Positions 47,117-55,448 of a DNA stretch of 64,000 bases are shown here, piece by piece; position 1 is the stretch's first letter, and every line of letters begins with the position of its first letter. The translations under genes and the position numbers were made by a program. Below the pieces are notes generated by a model. It was given only the letters and a program-made list of their open reading frames with translations. It did no database searches and had not been told where the DNA came from. Origin of the DNA: JAICMB01 sp963838885 (GTDB lineage Bacteria; Acidobacteriota; Terriglobia; Bryobacterales; Bryobacteraceae); assembly GCA_963838885.1 (NCBI GenBank), contig CAWITB010000007.1, positions 29,062-93,061 of the forward strand, given 5' to 3'.

Positions 47117-48844
47117 ATGGCCGTTCAATCCGATGAGCAGAACCTGGAGATGCCGGTTCCAGCCGAGGAAGCCGAATACGAGCGGCTCATCGATGGCTAC
47201 AGCCATTTTGCCCCTCCGCATGAAGGCGAGTTGCTGCAGGGACGGGTACTCAACGTCACGGACAAAGACGTAATCGTAGATTTCGGGTATAAGTCCGAAG
47301 GACTGGTGCCGATCGAGCAGTTTGCGACCCCGGACGGCGGCATTCATGTGCGGGTCGGGGACCAAATCGACGTCATGGTGGACCGCTCCGGACCGCCGCC
47401 GGAAGGCTACATCCTGCTGTCTCATGAAAAAGCGAGCCGTCTGCGCTCCTGGGACAATCTGGAGAAGGCCAATCGCGAAGGGCTGGTGATCTCGGGCCGC
47501 GTACAGGGGCGCATCAAAGGCGGTCTGATGGTGGACGTCGGCGTAGCCGCTTTCATGCCCGGCTCGCAGGCCGATGTGCGGCCGCTGCACAATCTTGAGG
47601 CCTTCGTAGGCAAAGATATTCCCGTCAAGGTGGTGAAGCTGAACCGCCGCAGGGGAAACGTCGTGGTATCACGAAAGGCCGCCATTGAAGAGGATATCGT
47701 GGCGCGAAAATCGGCCGCGCTGGACTATCTCGCGGAAGGCGCCATCGTGACGGGAACGGTAAAGAACCTGACGGATTATGGCGCATTTATCGACCTCGGC
47801 GGCATCGACGGGCTGCTGCATGTGAGCGACATATCCTTTGGGCGCGTCAACCATCCCTCCGAGGTGATCAACGTCGGCGACCAGCTTACGGTAAAAGTTC
47901 TCAAGTTCGACAAGTCGAAGGAGCGAATTTCACTGGGGCTGAAGCAGCTCATTCCGGATCCGTGGGAAACGATCGGGACCGATTACCCGCCGGGGGCGCG
48001 CGTAATCGGCCGCGTCGTGAGCGTAACCGATTACGGAGCTTTCGTGGAGCTGGCGCCGGGCGTCGAGGGCCTCATTCATATTTCGGAGATGACTTGGAGC
48101 CGGCGCATGAAACATCCCAGCAAGGTTGTGCGCGCCGGAGACCAGGTCGAAGCGGTGGTGCTCGAAGTCAGACCGAAGGAGCGGCGGGTTTCTCTCGGAA
48201 TCAAGCAGCTGGAGCCGGACCCCTGGACCACCGTGGCGGAGCGCTACAGCATCGGCAGCGTAATCGAAGGGCGGGTCCGCAAGCTTACCGACTTCGGGGC
48301 ATTCATCGAGATCGAGGAAGGAATCGACGGGCTGGTGCATATTTCCGATCTTTCCTGGACGAAACGGATCAAGCATCCCTCCGATTTACTGAAAAAAGGG
48401 CAGCTCCTTTCAGCCGTGATTTTGAATATCGACGCCCCCAATCGACGGCTTTCGCTGGGCGTGAAACAACTGCAGCCGGACGCTTGGGAATCGTTCTTCC
48501 GCGGCCATGAGATCGGCGCTATCGTGCGTGGGCGAGTGTGCCGCGCGGCGGCGTTCGGCGTCTTCGTGGAACTGGCTCCAGGCGTGGAAGCGCTGTGCCA
48601 CCGCTCCGAGATTCCGGGCGCGGCGGACCGGCGCGGAGAAGAATCTCCGCTCCCGATCGGCGGCGAAATGGATTTCAAAGTGATAAAAATGAACGAGGCC
48701 GAGAAGAAAATCGGATTGAGCCTGCGCGCGCTTTCCGAAGACGAGGAGCGCAACCGCATGGACGATTATCAGCGCCAGGCGGCGGCCGCTACTCTGACAA
48801 TAGAAGAGGTAATGAATACCAGAACGAAGGGCGAGAGCCGGTAA
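47117..48844 (+). CDS. rpsA: 30S ribosomal protein S1, six S1 domains
   Basis: 575 residues from ATG 47117. Six OB-fold S1 domains can be read, starting at GELLQGRVLNVTDKDVIVDF, GLVISGRVQGRIKGGLMVDV, GAIVTGTVKNLTDYGAFIDL, GARVIGRVVSVTDYGAFVEL, GSVIEGRVRKLTDFGAFIEI and GAIVRGRVCRAAAFGVFVEL. The first two are the ribosome-binding pair, with the atypical second domain. S1 recruits and unwinds mRNA for initiation. Followed 45 nt later by an HU-like gene, the same order as rpsA-ihfB in proteobacteria. Confidence 0.95.
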   Translation: MAVQSDEQNLEMPVPAEEAEYERLIDGYSHFAPPHEGELLQGRVLNVTDKDVIVDFGYKSEGLVPIEQFATPDGGIHVRVGDQIDVMVDRSGPPPEGYILLSHEKASRLRSWDNLEKANREGLVISGRVQGRIKGGLMVDVGVAAFMPGSQADVRPLHNLEAFVGKDIPVKVVKLNRRRGNVVVSRKAAIEEDIVARKSAALDYLAEGAIVTGTVKNLTDYGAFIDLGGIDGLLHVSDISFGRVNHPSEVINVGDQLTVKVLKFDKSKERISLGLKQLIPDPWETIGTDYPPGARVIGRVVSVTDYGAFVELAPGVEGLIHISEMTWSRRMKHPSKVVRAGDQVEAVVLEVRPKERRVSLGIKQLEPDPWTTVAERYSIGSVIEGRVRKLTDFGAFIEIEEGIDGLVHISDLSWTKRIKHPSDLLKKGQLLSAVILNIDAPNRRLSLGVKQLQPDAWESFFRGHEIGAIVRGRVCRAAAFGVFVELAPGVEALCHRSEIPGAADRRGEESPLPIGGEMDFKVIKMNEAEKKIGLSLRALSEDEERNRMDDYQRQAAAATLTIEEVMNTRTKGESR

Positions 48845-48889
48845 ATTGCGCTGGATTTCGCGTCAAAACGGGGGACCACGGGAGAGATT

Positions 48890-49249
48890 ATGACGAAAGC
48901 CGAATTGATCGAAGAAGTGTCGCGCGTCGTGGAGATGACGCGAAAGGACTCGGAGGTCATCGTAGAGGCCATCTTCGACAGCATCGTTCGCTCGCTTCGC
49001 ACTGGGGATAAGATCGAAATTCGAGGATTTGGGAGCTTCCGGACGCGGCAGCGGCAGCCGCGCGTAGGACGTAATCCGAAAACCGGGACGCGCGTCGAAG
49101 TGCCCTCCAAGCGCATTCCCTATTTCAAGCCCAGTAAGGAACTCAAGGACCTGGTGAACACCGCGTCCACGAACGGCGCCGGCGCCACGCCGGTGACGGC
49201 CGCAACTATCGGTTCGCCGCATCCTGCCGGCGAGCCGCACAACAGTTGA
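48890..49249 (+). CDS. HU/IHF-family DNA-binding protein
   Basis: 119 residues. MTKAELIEEVSRVVEMTRKD opens the dimerisation helices; IEIRGFGSFRTRQRQPRVGR and NPKTGTRVEVPSKRIPYFKP form the DNA-binding arm with the intercalating Pro region. A 25-residue Ala/Thr/Pro tail follows the usual end near residue 94. Placement behind rpsA suggests the IHF-beta branch; HU is equally possible. It bends DNA in the nucleoid. The TGA stop shares its A with the next ATG. Confidence 0.9.
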   Translation: MTKAELIEEVSRVVEMTRKDSEVIVEAIFDSIVRSLRTGDKIEIRGFGSFRTRQRQPRVGRNPKTGTRVEVPSKRIPYFKPSKELKDLVNTASTNGAGATPVTAATIGSPHPAGEPHNS

Positions 49250-49758
49250 TGGATCGCCTATGGACTCCCTGGCGTTATAACTACATTTCATCGGCCAAGC
49301 AGTCGCCGGGCTGCATCTTTTGCGATAAGCCCGCCGCCGCTAAGGACGAAGAAAATTATATCGTCTACCGGGGAAATCACAATTTTGTTATTTTGAACGC
49401 CTTTCCGTACACCAGCGGGCACGTCATGATCGCGCCGTACGAGCACTTGCCGACCCCGGAGACGGCTCCCGAGGCAACGCTGGTCGAGATGATGCTGCTG
49501 CTACGCAAGGCGGTGATCTGCCTCCGCTCGGCATACCGGCCCGACGGGCTCAATACCGGGATGAATATCGGAGAATCGGCTGGAGCGGGCGTCGCCGGCC
49601 ACTTCCACATGCACGCGCTGCCGCGCTGGGTCGGGGATGCGAACTTCCTCACAACCGTGGGAGAGACGCGCGTCATACCGGAGGCGTTGGAGGACACCTA
49701 CCGCAAGGTGACGGAGGCGTTCGCGAGTCTCGACGGCGGTTCTGCCGTGCGGCGATGA
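49249..49758 (+). CDS. HIT-family hydrolase/transferase (Ap4A phosphorylase-like)
   Basis: 169 residues from ATG 49249. MDRLWTPWRYNYISSAKQ and the CIFC zinc pair precede the histidine triad GHFHMHALPRW. The length and WxPWR start match the AP4A-phosphorylase/ATP-adenylyltransferase group of HIT proteins, which split dinucleoside polyphosphates. TGATG overlap with the HU-like gene gives coupling. The tRNA-Val gene follows 38 nt later. Confidence 0.88.
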   Translation: MDRLWTPWRYNYISSAKQSPGCIFCDKPAAAKDEENYIVYRGNHNFVILNAFPYTSGHVMIAPYEHLPTPETAPEATLVEMMLLLRKAVICLRSAYRPDGLNTGMNIGESAGAGVAGHFHMHALPRWVGDANFLTTVGETRVIPEALEDTYRKVTEAFASLDGGSAVRR

Positions 49759-49796
49759 TTTGCGAAAGATGATATGCGACAATCGGTATAAATCGC

Positions 49797-49873
49797 GGGC
49801 CTGTAGCTCAGTTGGTTAGAGCGCTACCTTGACACGGTAGAGGTCACAGATTCGAGTTCTGTCAGGCCCACCA
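49797..49873 (+). tRNA. tRNA-Val (anticodon GAC)
   Basis: 77 nt including the encoded CCA. Acceptor stem GGGCCTG (49797-49803) pairs with CAGGCCC (49863-49869), then discriminator A and CCA. The D arm GCTCAGTTGGTTAGAGC, anticodon stem CTACC/GGTAG with loop TTGACAC (anticodon GAC at 49831-49833), and T arm with TTCGAGT are all in place. A TATAAA at 49787-49792 lies just upstream; the -35 is not clear. Confidence 0.96.
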
Positions 49874-50133
49874 CTCAAAACAATTTGCGCGTCTTGATAG
49901 GGGAACGTCCACTAGCGGCCCATTTGAAAAGTGGAGGTAGCCGACGCCCGGCCGGCGCTGCAGGTCTGCTTCGATACGGCGGTAAAAGCTGACGTGAGGT
50001 TGAGCTTGAACCGTTTCCGCGAAGCTATTGAATCCTGGTATGTTGTGAGTTCGAGTAAACATTTTTCTAGTAGGTCTCGCTGTGAAGCGTGCCCGCGCAA
50101 GCGGCCCGCGTTACACTAACGGCGGGGAGGGCC

Positions 50134-51420
50134 GTGCACGCCGCCTTCATTGTCATCGCGGTTATCGCGATTGCCCTTCAGGGCTTGGCGCTCTTAAACG
50201 CGCTGTTCGGCCCCGGCCTGGCATACCGCATCGATTGGAAGCCGCGCCCCGATCCCGGGAGCGCCGAGTTCTCCGCGGTTCTCGAAACGCTGACGGACTC
50301 GCAAAGGCGCTCGCGCAACCGCATCGACGTGCTGACGAACGGGGATCGTTTCTATCCCGCCGCGCTAGACGCGATCCGCGGCGCGCGGAAAACGATCAAT
50401 CTCGAAGCCTACATTTTTCAGCGCGGCGACATCGCCCGAAAATATATCGAGGCGCTGGCCGAACGGGCGCGCGCGGGCGTGCAGGTCAAGCTGGTCGTCG
50501 ACTATATCGGAAGCTTGGGCATCACCCGTCATTACTTCCGCGATCTGCTCCAAGCCGGTGGCCGCGTGGAGTGGTATCACCCGCTGCGCTGGCGCGCCAT
50601 TCCGGACTTCAACAACCGCACTCATCGCGAGTTGATGGTCGTCGATGGCCTGGTCGGGTTCATCGGCGGCGCCGGCATTGCCGACAACTGGTGGATCGGG
50701 CGGTCCGCCGGCCGCAATGGGAGGCATCCGCGTTGGCGCGACACGGTGGTGCGCGTGGAGGGCCCGGTCGTAACGAATCTGCAGTCCGCGTTCGCGGACA
50801 ACTGGCTGCGAACGGCCGGCGAGATTCTGACCGGTAGAGAGTACTTTGTGTGCCGCGAGATCAACGGAGCCGGCCCGGAAGCGATGGTGGTCAACAGCAC
50901 TCCGGCGGCCGGGTCCACTCGCGCGCGCATTCTGTTCCAGATGCTGATCGCATCGGCTCGCCGCAGCATCCACATTACCAGCCCCTATTTTTTGCCCGAC
51001 CGCAGCGCTCGCGAGGAGTTGAAAGCCGCGGTAAACCGTGGCGTTGAAGTGAGGGTTCTGACGCCCGGCAAGAAGTCCGATCAGAAGATGACTCGCACCT
51101 CGAGCCGCCGCCTGTACGGCGCCCTGCTGAAGAGCGGCGTCCGCATCCATGAATATCAACCTGCGATGATTCACGTCAAAGCCCTGCTGGTGGACGGCCT
51201 TTGGTGCGTGCTGGGTTCCACCAACTTCGATAACCGCTCCTTCGATCTGAACGATGAAGTGAATCTGGCGGTCAGGGATGCCGCGGTTACGGCCCGCCTG
51301 GAAGAGGATTTCCAACGCGATCTCGAATCGAGCCGCGAGATCAGCTATGAGGAGTGGCGCCGGGACGCATGGCTTGGACCGGAGGGGTGGCTCGGATGGG
51401 TCCTCGAGAAACAGGAGTGA
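50134..51420 (+). CDS. Phospholipase-D family cardiolipin synthase-like protein
   Basis: 428 residues from GTG 50134 behind GGGGAGG; a GTG at 50089 is an alternative. One N-terminal membrane segment (AAFIVIAVIAIALQGLALL) and two PLD domains. The second HKD motif is complete (HVKALLVDGLWCVLGSTNFD). The first reads THRELMVVDGLVGFIGG, so the expected Lys is Glu. Typical reaction of the family: transfer of a phosphatidyl group to make cardiolipin in the membrane. The variant may keep activity, change substrate, or be natural to this subgroup. Confidence 0.85.
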   Translation: MHAAFIVIAVIAIALQGLALLNALFGPGLAYRIDWKPRPDPGSAEFSAVLETLTDSQRRSRNRIDVLTNGDRFYPAALDAIRGARKTINLEAYIFQRGDIARKYIEALAERARAGVQVKLVVDYIGSLGITRHYFRDLLQAGGRVEWYHPLRWRAIPDFNNRTHRELMVVDGLVGFIGGAGIADNWWIGRSAGRNGRHPRWRDTVVRVEGPVVTNLQSAFADNWLRTAGEILTGREYFVCREINGAGPEAMVVNSTPAAGSTRARILFQMLIASARRSIHITSPYFLPDRSAREELKAAVNRGVEVRVLTPGKKSDQKMTRTSSRRLYGALLKSGVRIHEYQPAMIHVKALLVDGLWCVLGSTNFDNRSFDLNDEVNLAVRDAAVTARLEEDFQRDLESSREISYEEWRRDAWLGPEGWLGWVLEKQE

Positions 51421-51459
51421 CCCAAACATAAGAGCTACGAAATGTGAGATTCTTCTTCC

Positions 51460-52299
51460 ATGGCGACCACCGTCTGGAAAGGCCACCTCACGTTCGGACT
51501 CGTTTCGTTTCCCGTCAAACTGTACTCGGCGGCGCGCAGCGAAAACATCAGCTTCAACCAGCTGCATAAGACCGATCATTCGCGCATAAAGCAGGTGGTC
51601 TACTGCCAGGCCGAGGACAAGCCCGTTCCGCGCAGCGAGCTCGTAAAGGGATACGAATACGAGAAGGACCGCTACGTTGTGATCGACGACGAGGACGTCA
51701 AGAAGATGGCCCCGCCCACGGCCAGAGTCATGGAAATTTTGGAGTTTGTCAAGGCCGCCGAAATCGATCCGGTTTACTTCGAAAACTCCTATTACATGGC
51801 GCCGGACGACGCCGGCGAAAAGCCCTATGCTTTGCTGTATGACGTTCTGAAAAAGAGCGGCTATGCCGGAGTCGCGAAAGTCGCGATGCATAACCGCGAG
51901 CACATCGTGATCTTCCGGCCGGGCGCGACCGGGTTGTTGATGCACACCATGTATTACAGTCACGAGATCCGAAAAGTCGAGGAGTTTCGGACGGATACGA
52001 GTGTAATCGGCGAAAAGGAGACGGCACTGGCGCAAATGCTGGTCGAAACGCTGGCGGCGCCTTTTGAGCCGGACAAGTATAAGGATGCTTACCGCGAGAA
52101 CCTGAAAGCTTTGATCGACGCCAGGGTCGAGGGGCGGCAGGTGGTCGCGCCACCTGTTAATGAGCCATCCAAGGTGATCGACATCATGGAAGCGTTAAAA
52201 CAAAGCCTCGCAATCGCGAAAAAGCCGGCTGCCTCCGCGCCGATGATGACCGGGATCGAAGAGGAAAAGCCGCGCAGACGGACGGCGCGCAAGGGTTAG
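51460..52299 (+). CDS. ku: Ku protein of non-homologous end joining
   Basis: 279 residues. Starts MATTVWKGHLTFGLVSFPVK, the standard bacterial Ku opening, with KTDHSRIKQVVYCQAEDKPV and the bridge region HEIRKVEEFRTDTSVIGEKE. Ku forms a homodimer ring on broken DNA ends and recruits ligase LigD. No ligD is in the window. The C-terminal tail (EEEKPRRRTARKG) is basic, as in Ku proteins that bind extra DNA. Confidence 0.95.
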   Translation: MATTVWKGHLTFGLVSFPVKLYSAARSENISFNQLHKTDHSRIKQVVYCQAEDKPVPRSELVKGYEYEKDRYVVIDDEDVKKMAPPTARVMEILEFVKAAEIDPVYFENSYYMAPDDAGEKPYALLYDVLKKSGYAGVAKVAMHNREHIVIFRPGATGLLMHTMYYSHEIRKVEEFRTDTSVIGEKETALAQMLVETLAAPFEPDKYKDAYRENLKALIDARVEGRQVVAPPVNEPSKVIDIMEALKQSLAIAKKPAASAPMMTGIEEEKPRRRTARKG

Positions 52300-52301
52300 A
52301 C

Positions 52302-52598
52302 GTGAAGGTTATGCCGGAAACGATTCCCGTCACCAATAACGAAACAGCCCGGCGCTTCGAAGCCGTCGAGGCCGATCGCACGGCTTTCCTCGATTATCGC
52401 CGCCATGGCAGCTCTCTAGTTCTGATCCATACCGAGGTTCCCTCCGAAATGGAGGGCCGCGGCGTGGCCGGCAGTCTGGCGAAGACCGCTCTTGAGTATG
52501 CCCGCAACGAGCGCCTCCGGGTTGTACCGCGCTGCTCTTTCGTGTCAAGTTATCTGAAAAGACACCCCGAATACCAAGACCTCGAGAACCCGGAATGA
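52302..52598 (+). CDS. Small GNAT-type acetyltransferase (YjdJ/Gcn5-related)
   Basis: 98 residues from GTG 52302, behind AAGGG, two bases after the Ku stop; ATG 52311 is possible. The short GNAT form is clear: FLDYRRHGSSLVLIHTEVP, the acetyl-CoA loop EMEGRGVAGSLAKTALEYAR, and RVVPRCSFVSSYLKRHPEYQ. Members acetylate unknown small molecules or proteins. Apparently in an operon with Ku. Confidence 0.88.
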   Translation: MKVMPETIPVTNNETARRFEAVEADRTAFLDYRRHGSSLVLIHTEVPSEMEGRGVAGSLAKTALEYARNERLRVVPRCSFVSSYLKRHPEYQDLENPE

Positions 52599-52820
52599 TC
52601 TTTGAGGCCGGGCGCTACCCGCTTCATCGCGACATCGCTTGATCGTCAGCTCATCTACAACACTGGTTCCAACGCGCTCGCGCCGCGATCATGACCTGAA
52701 GAAAGCCTTGCACAGGCCTCTTCATCCTCGCCCACAACCTTGCGCGGACACAGTTGCGCGAAAGGCGGCCAAGGTGTCCCGTTGCGCCGAGCCGGTTTCA
52801 CTTAACATGGAACAGTATTG

Positions 52821-53285
52821 ATGCTCACCGAGTTTATGTCGCAAGCGATCGCCATGTCGATCGAAAACGCCGCGCGTGGAGGCGGTCCGTTCGCCGCCCT
52901 GATCGTTCGCCAGGATCAAATCCTGGCCTCCGGCGTGAATGAGGTCACGGCGGTGAACGACCCCACCGCGCACGCCGAGATCGTCGCCATTCGCGAAGCC
53001 TGCCGCAAGCTCCGCGCGTTTCAACTCGATGCCTGCGATATTTACAGCACCTGCGAGCCCTGCCCCATGTGCCTCGGCGCTATTTACTGGGCCCGGCCCG
53101 CGCGAGTTTTTTTCGCCAATACCCGCGAAGACGCTAAAGCGATCGGCTTCGACGACGATTTCATCTACCGTCAGCTCGCGCTTCCTATCGATCGGCGTTC
53201 TCTTCCAATGATTCCGCTGATGCGCCATGAAGCCCAGGCGGCCTTCAGAGCCTGGCTCGCCAAGGCGGACAAGACCACTTATTAG
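52821..53285 (+). CDS. guaD: Guanine deaminase, cytidine-deaminase fold
   Basis: 154 residues from ATG 52821. Zinc site in DPTAHAEIVAIREAC (H51, E53) and CEPCPMCLGAIYWARP (C81, C84). The later segment GFDDDFIYRQLALPIDRRSL matches the Bacillus-type guanine deaminase, which removes the amino group of guanine to give xanthine in purine salvage, and argues against tRNA adenosine deaminase TadA. The final residues close over the active site in that family. This is the second nucleobase deaminase in the window. Confidence 0.85.
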   Translation: MLTEFMSQAIAMSIENAARGGGPFAALIVRQDQILASGVNEVTAVNDPTAHAEIVAIREACRKLRAFQLDACDIYSTCEPCPMCLGAIYWARPARVFFANTREDAKAIGFDDDFIYRQLALPIDRRSLPMIPLMRHEAQAAFRAWLAKADKTTY

Positions 53286-53325
53286 CGCGCGAATGATATT
53301 AAGCTGCCGAGTCAGGGGCGGCGCG

Positions 53326-53958
53326 ATGATGGGGTCCTTTCATACCGTCCTGCCGGGATTGTGCGTGTACGCGATTTGCGGCGACAATAGGAGTGTGTTC
53401 CGGGTATGCGTCCTGATCGCGGCATTGGCTTGCGTTAGCGCGGGGACCATCTCGTTCGATTTCTCGCTGCGGGACGCCTCCGGCAAAACCTACGGTCCGG
53501 CCTCATTCGCGCATCATAAAGCGACGGTCCTGGTCTTCGTCGCCACCGATTGCCCCAACTCGAATACCTACGCGCCCGTGCTCGCCCGCCTCTACCGCGA
53601 ATATTCGCCGCGTGGCGTCCTCTTTCTGAATGTCTATTCCGACCCGGCGGAAACCGCGGCCAGTGTCGCCAAGCACGACGCCGATTTTCAGATCCCTTAT
53701 CCCGGGCTGCTCGACCCGCACCAGACGCTTGCCCGCCAAACGGGCGCCAAGTCTACGCCCGAAGCGATTATCCTTTCGCCTGACGCTCGCGAGCTTTACC
53801 GCGGTCAGGTCGACGACCGTTTTGTCGATCTCGGCAAAACCCGCTTTCAGCCTACCGAAAACAGTTTGCGTGAAGCGCTTGACGACGTCTTGCAAGGGAA
53901 GCCCGTAACGCGTCCCGTCACCAAAGTGCTGGGCTGCGCGATTCCAGGAGTCAACTGA
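53326..53958 (+). CDS. Secreted redoxin/thioredoxin-like protein
   Basis: 210 residues if ATG 53326 (behind AGGGG) is used; GTG 53395 would give a cleaner signal peptide (FRVCVLIAALACVSAGT). Thioredoxin fold: FSLRDASGKTYGPASF, VLVFVATDCPNSNTYAPVLA, LLDPHQTLARQTGAKSTPEA. The redox site has a single cysteine (DCPNS) in place of CxxC, the AhpC/TlpA-related DCPxS pattern. TGATG overlap with the copper-oxygenase-like gene downstream shows they act together. Confidence 0.82.
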   Translation: MMGSFHTVLPGLCVYAICGDNRSVFRVCVLIAALACVSAGTISFDFSLRDASGKTYGPASFAHHKATVLVFVATDCPNSNTYAPVLARLYREYSPRGVLFLNVYSDPAETAASVAKHDADFQIPYPGLLDPHQTLARQTGAKSTPEAIILSPDARELYRGQVDDRFVDLGKTRFQPTENSLREALDDVLQGKPVTRPVTKVLGCAIPGVN

Positions 53959-55442
53959 TGCGAAGTTCGATGCTTCTCTCGATCGCCGCCGCGTTTGTCT
54001 GCGCCGCGCCGTTGTCCGCCGGCGCGGGCGGCACAGTCGCCGCCGTGCCCACATTCAACCGCGATATCGCGCCCATCATTTATCGCAACTGCTCGAGCTG
54101 TCACCACGCCGGCGAGGTCGCGCCGTTTGCCCTGTTAACCTATCAGGACGTCGCGAAACGCGCCAACCAGATTGCGGCCGTGACTGCGGCACGCGTCATG
54201 CCGCCCTGGAAAGCCGCGCCCGGATACGGACACTTCCTGAACGCCCGCACGCTCACCGATCAACAGATCGCCGCCATTCGGGACTGGGTCATGCACGGAG
54301 CTCCCGAAGGCAACCCCGGTGACAAGCCGGTTCCACCCGAGTTCGCCAATGGATGGATGATCGGCACGCCGGACCAGGTCCTGACGATGCTGCACCCCGT
54401 CTCCGTGCCCGCCGAGGGGCCCGATCAGTTCCGCTGTTTCGTGATCCCGATGCACGCCTCCGAAGACGAATACGTCAAGACCGTGGAATTCCGCCCCGGC
54501 AACCGCCGCATCGTGCATCACGCAATCCTGTTCCTGGACAGCTCCGGTCAGGCGCGTAATAAAGAAACCGTTCCCGGCGAAGGCTATGACTGCGTGGGCG
54601 GTCCCGGTCTCGACATCACTGGAGCCCTAGGTGGCTGGGCCCCCGGGGCCACGCCTACGGAGCTGCCTCCCGGCGTGGACGAGACGATCAAAAAAGGCTC
54701 CGATCTCATCCTCCAGATCCACTACCATCTCGATGGCAAGCCGGAAGAAGACCAATCCTCGCTGGGCCTGAAATTCGCGCAAGCCCCGCCCACCAAAGGT
54801 CTCACGCTGCTGGTGCTCGGCAACCAGAAGATCGACATCCCCGCCGGCGATAATGATTACGTCGTTAAGGCGTCCGCCACGCTGCCTATGGATGCCGAGG
54901 CGATCGGCATTTTCCCGCACGCGCATTATTTGTGCAAGGACATGAAGGTAGATGCGCACCTTCCCGACGGCACGGTGCAACCGCTGATCTGGATCAAGGA
55001 CTGGGATTTCAACTGGCAAGGCTCCTACAGGTATGCCAGCCCCGTGAAGCTGCCGAAAGATACGCGCGTCGAGATGCAATACGTCTATGACAACTCCGCC
55101 GGGAATCCTCATAATCCCAGCAACCCTCCGCGCGAAGTCACTTATGGCGAACAGACGACCAATGAAATGGCCTTCGCGTTCGTGCAGCTCACGCTCGACA
55201 GTCCCGCGGATGTCCCCCTATTCCGCCGCGGCATGCGCGCCGAGTTCATCGCGTCCATGCTCGAAAACGGCGTCGATCTGGCGGTGCTGGGCGCTCAGCG
55301 CGCCGCCCAAATGAAAATGCTGTTGAACGCTTTCGACAAGAACCACAACGGCAAGATCGATCCCGAAGAACGGCCGGCGCTGATCGAATTTCTCGAACGA
55401 GATCGGGCGCGGCCAGCGCCTCCAGCCGCGGAGCGCAAATAG
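53958..55442 (+). CDS. Secreted heme c / copper monooxygenase-like protein with EF-hand
   Basis: 494 residues with a signal peptide. Cytochrome domain first: FNRDIAPIIYRNCSSCHHAG with heme site CSSCH near residue 45 and MPPWKAAPG as distal ligand region. Then a domain like the copper type II ascorbate-dependent monooxygenases (PHM/DBH): NRRIVHHAILFLD, LILQIHYHLDG and GIFPHAHYLCKDM provide His-rich copper sites. Near the end a single EF-hand reads FDKNHNGKIDPEE. Such proteins occur behind redoxins in acidobacteria and planctomycetes; the substrate is unknown. Confidence 0.85.
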   Translation: MRSSMLLSIAAAFVCAAPLSAGAGGTVAAVPTFNRDIAPIIYRNCSSCHHAGEVAPFALLTYQDVAKRANQIAAVTAARVMPPWKAAPGYGHFLNARTLTDQQIAAIRDWVMHGAPEGNPGDKPVPPEFANGWMIGTPDQVLTMLHPVSVPAEGPDQFRCFVIPMHASEDEYVKTVEFRPGNRRIVHHAILFLDSSGQARNKETVPGEGYDCVGGPGLDITGALGGWAPGATPTELPPGVDETIKKGSDLILQIHYHLDGKPEEDQSSLGLKFAQAPPTKGLTLLVLGNQKIDIPAGDNDYVVKASATLPMDAEAIGIFPHAHYLCKDMKVDAHLPDGTVQPLIWIKDWDFNWQGSYRYASPVKLPKDTRVEMQYVYDNSAGNPHNPSNPPREVTYGEQTTNEMAFAFVQLTLDSPADVPLFRRGMRAEFIASMLENGVDLAVLGAQRAAQMKMLLNAFDKNHNGKIDPEERPALIEFLERDRARPAPPAAERK

Positions 55443-55448
55443 TGCGTC

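Noticed and set aside
50365..52035. 556-residue minus-strand frame opposite the PLD-family gene and Ku
   Set aside because: Both plus-strand genes have clear family motifs; the minus translation has none.
52599..52820. 60-residue plus-strand frame before guaD
   Set aside because: No family match, weak ribosome site, and it stops at the guaD start; probably non-coding.
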